A stretch of 12,977 nt of DNA from Parabacteroides sp. AM08-6 (lineage in GTDB: Bacteria; Bacteroidota; Bacteroidia; Bacteroidales; Tannerellaceae): NCBI RefSeq assembly GCF_003473295.1, contig NZ_QRMP01000047.1, positions 1 through 12,977 of the forward strand. Reading direction: 5' to 3'. The position numbers were made by a program, and so were the translations under genes. How positions within the stretch are numbered: position 1 is the first letter of the stretch; each line of letters starts with the position of its first letter. This document shows, piece after piece, positions 1 through 5,996 of the stretch. The notes under the pieces were generated by a model. The model was not told the DNA's origin. It saw only the letters and a list, made by a program, of their open reading frames with translations, and made no database searches.

Positions 1-27
1 TGTACTACTTTAGTTGATATGTAATTC

Positions 28-39
28 TTTCAAAGAACT
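28..39 (-). promoter_or_regulatory. boxA-like element in putative rRNA operon leader
   Basis: Read on the minus strand, the motif AGTTCTTTGAAA lies about 30 bases downstream of promoter P2. It resembles the boxA antitermination element of bacterial rRNA leaders (E. coli GCTCTTTAACA) and the GTTCTTTGA element I recall from upstream of Bacteroidetes 16S genes. Together with two strong tandem promoters pointing off the left edge, this suggests that the window starts inside the leader of an rRNA operon. The rRNA itself is not in the window, so this is inference; a tRNA operon is the main alternative. Confidence 0.5.
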
Positions 40-68
40 TGTTGCGCTCGTTTTCTCGATTGCGGGTG

Positions 69-99
69 CAAAGGTAAGGAGTTTTTATTAACCGGCAAA
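69..99 (-). promoter_or_regulatory. Promoter P2 (proximal) of putative rRNA operon
   Basis: On the minus strand, TTTG (99-96), a 19-base spacer and TACCTTTG (76-69) match the Bacteroidetes consensus TTTG-N19-21-TAnnTTTG exactly. Transcription would start near 62 and leave the window at the left edge. The sequence after the -7 box, GCACCCGCAATCGAG, is nearly repeated after promoter P1, so the two promoters share their initially transcribed region. Confidence 0.75.
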
Positions 100-157
100 T
101 TTTTCAGGGAAAAATTTGAAAAGTTTTTTTAAGCCCCCGGACGCCCGGACATCTTGC

Positions 158-170
158 TTAGCCTTGCTAA
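158..170 (-). repeat. Small hairpin between the tandem promoters
   Basis: On the minus strand, TTAGC-AAG-GCTAA can form a 5-bp stem in the RNA started at P1. A second GC-rich dyad (CCGG-GCGT-CCGG, about 149-138) follows. Neither has a U tract directly behind it, so I do not call them terminators. They may be structure in the long P1 leader. Confidence 0.35.
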
Positions 171-240
171 CCTCATCCGCTTTCCGGTTTACCTCTTCTC
201 AGCATGTATATCACTGACCACTCTCGCTCGAATGCGGGTG

Positions 241-272
241 CAAAAGTAGAGGATATTTATGCAACTACCAAA
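241..272 (-). promoter_or_regulatory. Promoter P1 (distal) of putative rRNA operon
   Basis: On the minus strand, TTTG (272-269), a 20-base spacer and TACTTTTG (248-241) fit the Bacteroidetes promoter consensus. It lies about 170 bases upstream of P2 and is followed by nearly the same initially transcribed sequence (GCACCCGCATTCGAG). It sits just downstream of fbaB on the same strand. No terminator is visible between fbaB and P1, so some read-through is possible. Confidence 0.7.
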
Positions 273-358
273 TCTTTTCCAATCTTTTTTGCATCTTTCT
301 TTCACGAGGAGGTTCTGTATTATAAGGTACGGGAAGGAAAGTAAAGATATGTTTTTTC

Positions 359-1417
359 TTAAGCTATCGTTATTTCATTATCCAAATAGACATCCTGTAT
401 TGTATGGAGTAATTCTATCCCATCCTTCATCGGACGCTGGAATGCTTTTCGACCACTAATCAGCCCCATACCTCCGGCTCGCTTATTAACAACGGCAGTA
501 TATACTGCATCTTTCAAATCTGAGGAGCCATGAGACTCACCACCTGAGTTTATCAGCCCAACACGTCCCATATAATTATTGGCAACTTGATAACGACAAA
601 GATCAATCGGATGTTCGGTTGTCAGTTCCGTATACATTTTTTGATCAACTTTTCCGAATTTAATCGTAGTAAAACCTCCGTTATTTTCAGGTAATTTCTG
701 TTTAATAATATCCGCTTTGATTGTTACACCCAAATGATTAGCCTGACCGGTTAAATCAGCTGACGCATGATAGTCTACTCCTTCTTTTTTAAACTCATTA
801 TTACGTAAATAACACCAGAGAACAGTAACCATCCCTAATTCATGCGCATATTCGAAAGCTTCAGAAATCTCGACTAACTGCCGACGACTATGCTCGGAAC
901 CAAAATAAATAGTCGCTCCCACTGCTGCAGCACCCATATCCCAAGCCTCTTTCACTGTGCCAAACATAATTTGGTTGTATGAATTAGGATAAGTCAATAA
1001 TTCATTATGGTTAAGTTTTACCAGAAAAGGTATTTTATGTGCATATTTTCGAGCTACAGAGCCCAAAATTCCAAAAGTAGAAGCAACTGCATTACATCCG
1101 CCTTCAATAGCTAATTTAATGATATTTTCAGGATCAAAATAAATAGGGTTCGGAGCAAAAGAAGCACCGGCTGTATGTTCTATATCTTGATCGACAGGCA
1201 AAATAGAGACATAACCGGTATTTGCCAAACGTCCATGACCAAGTAATCTTTGCAAATTATTTAATGTTTTCAGATTCCTGTCCGAAACGCTCCAGATATC
1301 ATCGATTACTGAGGGAGAAGGAAGATGTATGAGCGATTTGTCTATTGTTTTACAAGTATGATTCAACAGAAATTCACCTTGTTCACCTAAAAGGTTCTTG
1401 ATTTTCGAAGTATCCAT
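359..1417 (-). CDS. fbaB: Class I fructose-bisphosphate aldolase (DhnA/FbaB type)
   Basis: This 352-residue protein matches the E. coli FbaB family (about 350 residues) along its whole length, including a near-identical C-terminus ([11 protein letters not shown]). It cleaves fructose-1,6-bisphosphate to dihydroxyacetone phosphate and glyceraldehyde-3-phosphate (and the reverse) through a Schiff-base lysine, in the cytosol, in glycolysis and gluconeogenesis. Visible motifs are SILPVDQ (71-77, with Asp76), KLNHNE (134-139), [10 protein letters not shown] (219-228), ADIIKQK (235-241, with Lys239 the likely Schiff-base residue by family pattern), and the phosphate-binding INSGG (289-293) and GLISGRKAF (318-326). 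The gene is transcribed away from rubrerythrin. I find no TAnnTTTG promoter motif in front of it. An imperfect palindrome (1444-1459) lies about 27 bases upstream of its start. Confidence 0.95.
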   Translation of the reverse strand: MDTSKIKNLLGEQGEFLLNHTCKTIDKSLIHLPSPSVIDDIWSVSDRNLKTLNNLQRLLGHGRLANTGYVSILPVDQDIEHTAGASFAPNPIYFDPENIIKLAIEGGCNAVASTFGILGSVARKYAHKIPFLVKLNHNELLTYPNSYNQIMFGTVKEAWDMGAAAVGATIYFGSEHSRRQLVEISEAFEYAHELGMVTVLWCYLRNNEFKKEGVDYHASADLTGQANHLGVTIKADIIKQKLPENNGGFTTIKFGKVDQKMYTELTTEHPIDLCRYQVANNYMGRVGLINSGGESHGSSDLKDAVYTAVVNKRAGGMGLISGRKAFQRPMKDGIELLHTIQDVYLDNEITIA

Positions 1418-1443
1418 AATATTAGTTTTTTAAATAAAACAAT

Positions 1444-1459
1444 CCTCCATTAATGAAGG
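1444..1459. promoter_or_regulatory. Imperfect 16-bp palindrome upstream of fbaB (candidate operator)
   Basis: CCTCCATTAATGAAGG pairs with itself at seven of eight positions per arm and has no loop, which suits a dimeric DNA-binding protein better than an RNA hairpin. It lies 27-42 bases upstream of the fbaB start, in the 152-base divergent region with rubrerythrin. No regulator can be assigned from the sequence. Confidence 0.3.
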
Positions 1460-1462
1460 TTC

Positions 1463-1498
1463 ATAGTTTTTATCAATTAACAGATAGAATATTTCTAT
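1463..1498. promoter_or_regulatory. Tandem ATAG-N7-CTAT-like dyads (possible OxyR-type operator)
   Basis: Two dyads stand side by side: ATAG-N7-CAAT (1463-1477) and ATAG-N7-CTAT (1484-1498), separated by 6 bases. The second sits inside a perfect 7-bp inverted repeat, GATAGAA-TAT-TTCTATC (1483-1499). Four half-sites at 11, 10 and 11-base steps recall the E. coli OxyR consensus ATAGntnnnanCTAT-N7-ATAGntnnnanCTAT, although one half-site is imperfect and the central gap is one base short. The position, roughly 50-80 bases upstream of the likely rubrerythrin transcription start, would suit activation of a peroxide-defence gene. The region is AT-rich, so chance is a real alternative. Confidence 0.3.
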
Positions 1499-1531
1499 CA
1501 AGAAAAAAACACTCCCTTCAAAATGTTTAGT

Positions 1532-1539
1532 TAATTTTG
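1532..1539 (+). promoter_or_regulatory. -7 box of the rubrerythrin promoter
   Basis: TAATTTTG matches TAnnTTTG and lies 30 bases before the rubrerythrin ATG. No TTTG is seen at the expected -33 position, which is compatible with a promoter that needs an activator. Confidence 0.5.
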
Positions 1540-1569
1540 CACTAAACAACCAATAAAAATTTTACAAGT

Positions 1570-2121
1570 ATGAAAAAGAAATGGATCTGCACAGTGTGCG
1601 GTTATGTTCATGAAGGTGATGAAGCACCTGATTTTTGTCCTCAGTGTAAACAGCCAAAGAGCAAATTCAAAGAATTGGTAGAAACTACCGGAGCTTTGCA
1701 ATTTGTAGACGAACATGTATTGGGCGTAGCAAAGGGAGTAGACCCAGTCATTTTAGAAGGTCTGAATGCCCACTTTATGGGAGAATGTACGGAAGTCGGT
1801 ATGTATTTGGCAATGAGCCGCCAAGCCGACCGTGAAGGTTACCCCGAAGTTGCCGAAGCTTTCAAACGTTATGCTTGGGAAGAAGCTGAACATGCGGCTA
1901 AATTTGCAGAATTACTGGGTGATGTTGTTTGGGACACAAAAACCAACCTGAAAAAACGCATGGAAGCTGAAGCCGGAGCTTGCGAAGATAAAAAACGTAT
2001 TGCTACATTGGCTAAACAGCAGAATTTGGATGCTATCCACGATACTGTCCATGAAATGTGTAAAGATGAAGCTCGTCACGGTAAAGGATTCGAAGGTTTA
2101 TACAACCGTTATTTCAAATAA
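1570..2121 (+). CDS. Reverse-type rubrerythrin (rubredoxin-diiron peroxidase)
   Basis: This 183-residue cytosolic protein probably reduces hydrogen peroxide to water with electrons from NADH via reductase partners, protecting an anaerobe from oxygen. The N-terminal 40 residues form a rubredoxin domain with Cys7-x2-Cys10 and Cys23-x2-Cys26 around one iron. Residues about 55-183 form a ferritin-like four-helix domain with diiron ligand motifs around Glu72/Glu75, EEAEH (104-108) and DEARH (166-170). The rubredoxin module comes first, the reverse of classical rubrerythrin, as in the clostridial reverse rubrerythrins (NADH peroxidase systems). Length fits that subfamily. The gene appears monocistronic, between its own -7 box and a strong terminator. 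The specific electron donor cannot be read from the sequence. Confidence 0.92.
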   Translation: MKKKWICTVCGYVHEGDEAPDFCPQCKQPKSKFKELVETTGALQFVDEHVLGVAKGVDPVILEGLNAHFMGECTEVGMYLAMSRQADREGYPEVAEAFKRYAWEEAEHAAKFAELLGDVVWDTKTNLKKRMEAEAGACEDKKRIATLAKQQNLDAIHDTVHEMCKDEARHGKGFEGLYNRYFK

Positions 2122-2141
2122 ATCGCAAATTCGTTAACTAC

Positions 2142-2181
2142 AAAAGGGGATGTGTCAGACTTTTGGCACACCCCCCTTTTT
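2142..2181. terminator. Bidirectional rho-independent terminator
   Basis: AAAAGGGG (2142-2149) and TGTG (2151-2154) pair with CACA (2167-2170) and CCCCTTTT (2173-2180), and five T residues end the plus-strand arm. It lies 20 bases after the rubrerythrin stop. The minus strand also reads as a hairpin ending in TTTT, so it can serve the convergent phosphatase gene too. The remaining bases up to 2287 contain nothing I recognise. Confidence 0.85.
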
Positions 2182-2287
2182 ATTGCAAAAACAAATTAGA
2201 CATAGGATATAACCATCTTCGGCAAGTCCCTTGGACATGTTTATCGTCCTCAAGATACTAGATTCATAATAAGAAGCTGACATTTAT

Positions 2288-3547
2288 TTAAAACTGAATG
2301 TTCATTGCTCCCCCTACAGTAAACAAATTCAACACCCCGCCTCCACCCTTCACCATAGAAGGAAGCATAACATAATCCACATAGGCTTTCATTCCAAAGT
2401 TACGTTTAGCTAAATAGGTGATAGACAAACCTGTACTTAAACTAAAATTACCGGTTTCTCCAATCAATAAATCAGAAGAAGCATATTCCGGATAATAAGC
2501 ATACCCCACTAAGGCCTTAGCTCCCGTCAACCAACGCGCTGCAAGCGGGTATGAGAAGTAAGGACCAGCATAAGCCGAGACAATCTCAACGGCATCCGTT
2601 GTTTCCACATCATCGACAGAAGGCTGCATACAAGCGACCAACGCACGCCCACCGATACCGACATACGGAGTTAGAAAGTAGGCCCCTTCAAAACCGGCAC
2701 TACTCCCGGCAGATAAAGACAGTTTTCGCCCATCAGAAAGTCTATTACTTCCTACCGGCAAATTCACTCCCATATATAAACCGACAAATGAAGGACGATA
2801 CAATCTCTCAAACGGCTCACTTTCCCCAAAAGAACGTATCCCTTTCTCTTTAAATATCAGGTCCGCCAAATAATACCCCAGTTCCGTAGTCAGAATACCA
2901 ATACCAGCCCCAACCATTACATCGCTCAGCCAATGGCGGTTATTCATCATACGGCTTACCCCTGTTGCCGTTGCAACTGTATAAGCCCCAATACTATACC
3001 AAGGACTCCTCCCACCATACTCTTTGTGCATCATCGTTGCAGTCATAAAAGCTGTAGCCGAATGTCCCGAAGGGAAAGAGCGACGATTACTGCCATCCGG
3101 ACGCTTTACTTTAGCCGTAAACTTTACCCCATTCACAATCGAGGCCATTAATGCTACCGAAAAAGCATCCGATACAAGCATTCGTCCCCATGAACTGCGA
3201 CTATCCACACCGCCGATTTTCATCCCCACCATTGCAAAAGCCGGTAGATATTGCAAGTAATCGTCATATTTCCAATGGTAGTCCGGTATAAAAGTATTTC
3301 TCAATTCCCGGAAATGTTTATCCGAAGCTTTTGCCAGAAAGCCTACAGTCACTAGAGGAACTCCAATACCAGTTATTTGAAAAGCTTTTGAAGATACAAA
3401 ATTACATTTAGAATGTTTATTAAAATTATAATACGAAATATTTATCGTGTCTTTTTGTGCATTCGAATCCGCACAAAAAGACATCAACAATATAGCAATC
3501 AACAGATTACATAGAACACAATGATTTTTGATTTTATACAAGACCAT
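2288..3547 (-). CDS. PAP2-family phosphatase with predicted C-terminal outer-membrane beta-barrel
   Basis: Counting from the ATG at 3547 gives 419 residues. A signal peptide is visible (about residues 1-30: basic start, hydrophobic core LLIAILLMSF, cleavage likely after SNA). The PAP2 (type 2 phosphatidic acid phosphatase) signature is complete: K142-x6-R149-P150, PSGH (159-162) and S198-R199-x5-H205-x3-D209, with catalytic histidines. This family removes phosphates from lipids such as lipid A, undecaprenyl pyrophosphate or phospholipids; the substrate here is unknown. From about residue 250 to the end the sequence alternates in short amphipathic strands (GLYMGVNLPVG, AYAGPYFSYP, LSTGLSITYLA) and finishes in Phe, typical of a small outer-membrane barrel. 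An in-frame ATG at 3595 would add 16 residues, but it lies inside the invertible DNA and would encode the inverted repeat itself, so I prefer 3547. Expression is probably switched by the adjacent inversion. Confidence 0.85.
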   Translation of the reverse strand: MVLYKIKNHCVLCNLLIAILLMSFCADSNAQKDTINISYYNFNKHSKCNFVSSKAFQITGIGVPLVTVGFLAKASDKHFRELRNTFIPDYHWKYDDYLQYLPAFAMVGMKIGGVDSRSSWGRMLVSDAFSVALMASIVNGVKFTAKVKRPDGSNRRSFPSGHSATAFMTATMMHKEYGGRSPWYSIGAYTVATATGVSRMMNNRHWLSDVMVGAGIGILTTELGYYLADLIFKEKGIRSFGESEPFERLYRPSFVGLYMGVNLPVGSNRLSDGRKLSLSAGSSAGFEGAYFLTPYVGIGGRALVACMQPSVDDVETTDAVEIVSAYAGPYFSYPLAARWLTGAKALVGYAYYPEYASSDLLIGETGNFSLSTGLSITYLAKRNFGMKAYVDYVMLPSMVKGGGGVLNLFTVGGAMNIQF

Positions 3548-3563
3548 AGATATTGAATTATAT

Positions 3564-3581
3564 AGTTCAGTAAGAACTACG
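3564..3581 (+). repeat. Inverted repeat, left copy (IRL) of invertible segment
   Basis: AGTTCAGTAAGAACTACG is the exact reverse complement of 3750-3767. Its core AGTTC-AGTAA-GAACT fits the AGTTC-N5-GAACT inverted-repeat class described for invertible promoters in Bacteroides fragilis. It lies 16 bases upstream of the preferred phosphatase start. Confidence 0.9.
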
Positions 3582-3729
3582 CCTTTGGGTATCAAAAAGA
3601 AGTGGTTTGTAAAAGAAATATGTGGGCAAGGCTTTCCTTATGGTCTAAATATGAAAACACAACACAGAAATATTCCAAAATAAAAACACATATTTCACAT
3701 AAAAATGTTACCATTCGAAATTTATTCTA

Positions 3730-3737
3730 TAATTTTG
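3730..3737 (+). promoter_or_regulatory. -7 box inside the invertible segment
   Basis: TAATTTTG matches the Bacteroidetes -7 consensus. The -33 region is weak (TGTTA around 3706-3710). As drawn it fires to the right, into a stretch without genes. The minus strand of the segment offers only a near match (TTATTTTG), so the drawn orientation should leave the phosphatase poorly expressed. Confidence 0.6.
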
Positions 3738-3749
3738 TCTCATTATTAA

Positions 3750-3767
3750 CGTAGTTCTTACTGAACT
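3750..3767 (-). repeat. Inverted repeat, right copy (IRR) of invertible segment
   Basis: CGTAGTTCTTACTGAACT is identical to the reverse complement of 3564-3581. The match ends exactly at both edges: the next bases differ on either side. Confidence 0.9.
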
Positions 3768-4134
3768 CTGTCACCCTTTTTTATCCTTACCCCTGTTTCT
3801 TCCTATCTCTGTATTAAAAAGTAGGTTACATTTCATGACTTATTGTCTTATTGTACAGTTTTCACAAATACTCGTTAGTCCAAATCGAAATACAATCCCA
3901 TAAAAAAGAAATTTATATCCCATATAGTTGATTTTTCTATTGCGGGTAATATTTATTAATAATCTTACATATATTATAACATTGACTATCAATCACATAC
4001 AGAACAAAACATTTAAGAGGGGTTATTGTAGATTTTGTATTTATAAAATGGTCGGATTACTCACAGTTGAAACATATTTCATATAGTTTTTGCAGAAAAA
4101 ACACGTTTTATGGATAAACATATCAAAAATTCCA
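3768..4134. other. Gene-free AT-rich stretch
   Basis: No coding frame with a credible start, no RNA gene and no terminator were found in these 367 bases between the inverton and the tRNA promoter. In the orientation given, the promoter inside the inverton would transcribe into it. Confidence 0.6.
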
Positions 4135-4142
4135 TACATTTG
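4135..4142 (+). promoter_or_regulatory. -7 box of the tRNA-Ser promoter
   Basis: TACATTTG matches TAnnTTTG and lies 18 bases before the mature tRNA 5' end. The -33 element is not a clear TTTG (nearest candidate TATG around 4109-4112). Confidence 0.6.
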
Positions 4143-4160
4143 CAACGTCAAACGACCGAA

Positions 4161-4247
4161 GGAAAGATGCCAGAGTGGTCGAATGGGCCGCACTCGAAAT
4201 GCGGTGAACGGGTAACTGTTCCCTGGGTTCGAATCCCAGTCTTTCCG
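4161..4247 (+). tRNA. tRNA-Ser (anticodon CGA)
   Basis: The gene folds into a complete class II tRNA: acceptor stem GGAAAGA/TCTTTCC (4161-4167 with 4240-4246), discriminator G at 4247, anticodon stem CCGCA/TGCGG (4188-4192 with 4200-4204), loop CTCGAAA with anticodon CGA at 4195-4197, a long variable arm with stem GAAC/GTTC (4206-4209 with 4218-4221), and T arm CTGGG-TTCGAAT-CCCAG (4223-4239). It reads the serine codon UCG. The 3' CCA is not encoded. I saw no repeated 3' end downstream that would suggest an integrated element. Confidence 0.97.
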
Positions 4248-4421
4248 CTAAACCAACCAGTATTCCAATCCATTTCCGTCTGATTACCAGCGTACAGAAA
4301 GATGGGGCATCCACAAGTTTCATGCAAAATCAATACAAAGTCTTAATCAATAAGATTTGCGACAAATACAAGGAAAGATAAAATAAGTCAAAAGGAAAAA
4401 GGATTCTACACAAATAAATTC

Positions 4422-4429
4422 TAACTTTG
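4422..4429 (+). promoter_or_regulatory. -7 box of the lemA promoter
   Basis: TAACTTTG matches TAnnTTTG and lies 29 bases before the lemA ATG. No TTTG is visible at -33. The stretch 4248-4421 between the tRNA and this box holds no gene I can support. Confidence 0.5.
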
Positions 4430-4458
4430 TCCTATCTAATGTAAAAAATAATCTAATC

Positions 4459-4968
4459 ATGCTGAAAATCGTTCTTATTGCAATCGGTGCCATCCTATTA
4501 ATTTGCATAATCATTTATAATTTATTGGTTAGCAAAAGGAATCAGGCTGAAAATGCATTTGCCACTATCGACGTAATGCTGAAAAAACGTTTCGACCTCA
4601 TTCCTAATTTAGTCACAATAGCCAAACAATATGCGGAACACGAGAAAGAAGTCTTTTCCAAAATAGCTCAGATGCGAAGCATGAACTATGCAAAAATGTC
4701 GGATACCGACAAAATGGAACTGGACAACAATTTTAACAAAGCAGAAGAAAGGCTTTTAGTGATTGCCGAAAACTATCCGGAACTGAAAGCTTCCGAAAAT
4801 TTCCTGCAATTGCAACGGACGCTCAACGAAACAGAGGAACAATTAGCTGCTGCGCGACGCACCTATAATGCAGCCGTCACCGACTATAATAATAGTGTCC
4901 AGAGCTTTCCATCCAATTTGATTGCTAATTCATTCAAATTCACACGTAAAGAAGTTTATAAATACTAA
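4459..4968 (+). CDS. lemA: LemA family membrane protein
   Basis: This 169-residue protein has one N-terminal hydrophobic helix (about residues 3-22), followed by NLLVSKRNQAENAFATIDVMLKKR... typical of LemA, with FDLIPNLV and later EEQLAAARRTYNAAVTDYN. The rest is predicted to be long alpha-helices outside the membrane. Length is near the family norm (about 180). LemA proteins are widespread but their molecular role is unsettled. It lies 38 bases upstream of a DUF3137 gene on the same strand and likely shares a transcript; this pairing is recurrent in bacteria. Confidence 0.92.
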   Translation: MLKIVLIAIGAILLICIIIYNLLVSKRNQAENAFATIDVMLKKRFDLIPNLVTIAKQYAEHEKEVFSKIAQMRSMNYAKMSDTDKMELDNNFNKAEERLLVIAENYPELKASENFLQLQRTLNETEEQLAAARRTYNAAVTDYNNSVQSFPSNLIANSFKFTRKEVYKY

Positions 4969-5006
4969 ACTTCTTTCTAATAATCCATCGGTAAAATCAA
5001 ATAAAA

Positions 5007-5939
5007 ATGAGAAATATCCCTTCTTTTAGCGAAATAAAAGAAAGAATGGTCCCAGCTATGGACCAATTGGAAGGGCTCCGCCGTTCGCTACTTAATGATG
5101 CCAAAAAGAAAAGTTTGATATATAGTGGCGGCATATTGGCAATTGCTGTTGTCATATCCTTGTTCGCAACCTCGAATCCCTTATACGGGCTACTTTTCGG
5201 TTTCATAGTTGCCTGTATCGTTTCTTCCGTTATTTTTAATTATCAAGCAAACAAACTGTCACCTCTATATAAAAAGAAAGTGATTGGCAAACTGGTAGAA
5301 GAATTGATTGAAGAGGGGAAATACGAACCGGAAACGGGTATATCCGAAGCTTCTTTTAATCAAACAGCTTTATACAGTCGCCCCGACCGTTACAATAGTG
5401 AAGACTTTATCAGCGGAAAAGTCGGGAAAACCGCTTTTTGTTTCGCTGAAGTACATGCGGAAGAAAAACAGGTCACAACAAATTCCAAAGGGCAAACACA
5501 AACACATTGGGTTACTTTATTTCAAGGCTTTATGTTCATAGCCGATTTCAACAAAGATTTCTCAGGGCAAACGATTATTCAGAGAAATTCCATCTTTAAA
5601 TTCGGACGCGGACAACGGGTTAAATTAGAGAATCCGGTATTCGAAAAACATTTCGATGTCTTTTCGACCGATCAGGTAGAAGCCCGTTATATCCTATCCC
5701 CCAGCTTAATGGAAAAACTTATTAAGCTGGACGAACTGTTCGGAAACGGCCTTTTAGTCAGCTTTCATCACTCTCAGATTGTGATTATGGTAAAGTGTAC
5801 CAGCAATCATTTTGAGGCCAGCCTATGGAGATCAGTCCGTGACATCGAAAATCTGAAAGAAGAATATGCCACGATTGTTTCGCTGACCTCCATTATCGAC
5901 GCGCTCGATTTGAATACCCGCATCTGGAGCAAAGAATAA
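5007..5939 (+). CDS. DUF3137 domain membrane protein
   Basis: This 310-residue protein has two adjacent hydrophobic segments (about residues 37-54 and 58-78), placing both ends on the same side of the membrane, followed by a soluble domain matching DUF3137 (for example HWVTLFQGFMFIADFNKDFSG and FKFGRGQRVKLENPVFEKHFDV). The function of the domain is unknown. The gene follows lemA closely and converges on trpA with only 57 bases between the stops. I see no strong hairpin terminator in that gap; the small CGCA-AGT-TGCG dyad there lacks a U tract. Confidence 0.88.
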   Translation: MRNIPSFSEIKERMVPAMDQLEGLRRSLLNDAKKKSLIYSGGILAIAVVISLFATSNPLYGLLFGFIVACIVSSVIFNYQANKLSPLYKKKVIGKLVEELIEEGKYEPETGISEASFNQTALYSRPDRYNSEDFISGKVGKTAFCFAEVHAEEKQVTTNSKGQTQTHWVTLFQGFMFIADFNKDFSGQTIIQRNSIFKFGRGQRVKLENPVFEKHFDVFSTDQVEARYILSPSLMEKLIKLDELFGNGLLVSFHHSQIVIMVKCTSNHFEASLWRSVRDIENLKEEYATIVSLTSIIDALDLNTRIWSKE

Positions 5940-5996
5940 TCCGGATACCGAACAAGACGCAAGTTGCGCATGTAGCCATTCAATAATAAAAGAAAT

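Larger units (their letters stand above)
3564..3767. mobile_element. Invertible promoter segment (inverton), apparently in OFF orientation
   Basis: A 168-base segment (3582-3749) is enclosed by perfect 18-bp inverted repeats and lies directly upstream of the phosphatase gene. Its only exact TAnnTTTG box, TAATTTTG at 3730-3737, faces the plus strand, away from the gene. If the segment were inverted, that box would point at the phosphatase, with 12 bases to the repeat and 46 bases to the ATG at 3547, giving a 5' leader of about 40 bases. This is the architecture of phase-variable promoters flipped by a site-specific recombinase. No recombinase gene is in the window, so it would have to act in trans. 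Inversion itself is inferred. Confidence 0.82.

Noticed and set aside
131..150. GC-rich CCGG-GCGT-CCGG dyad followed by a purine/A run as a terminator
   Set aside because: On the minus strand the following bases are CTTAAAAAAAC, not a U tract, and it lies between two promoters of the same direction.
1531..1716. Minus-strand frame opposite the start of rubrerythrin
   Set aside because: A shadow of a well-supported gene on the other strand, with no family match.
2551..3260. Several plus-strand frames opposite the phosphatase gene
   Set aside because: The phosphatase frame carries complete PAP2 motifs; the opposite frames are low-complexity shadows.
4123..4333. Minus-strand open frames across the tRNA-Ser gene
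   Set aside because: They are the antisense of the tRNA gene; translations with GFEPRE- or GIRTQG-like stretches are a familiar false product of tRNA loci.
4250..4380. Open plus-strand frame after tRNA-Ser (ends QYKVLINKICDKYKER)
   Set aside because: The only internal ATG would give a peptide of 19 residues; no family recognised and no integration-site repeat found, so no evidence of an integrated element.
5956..5972. CGCA-AGT-TGCG dyad between DUF3137 and trpA as a terminator
   Set aside because: The stem has four pairs and neither strand has a U tract behind it.
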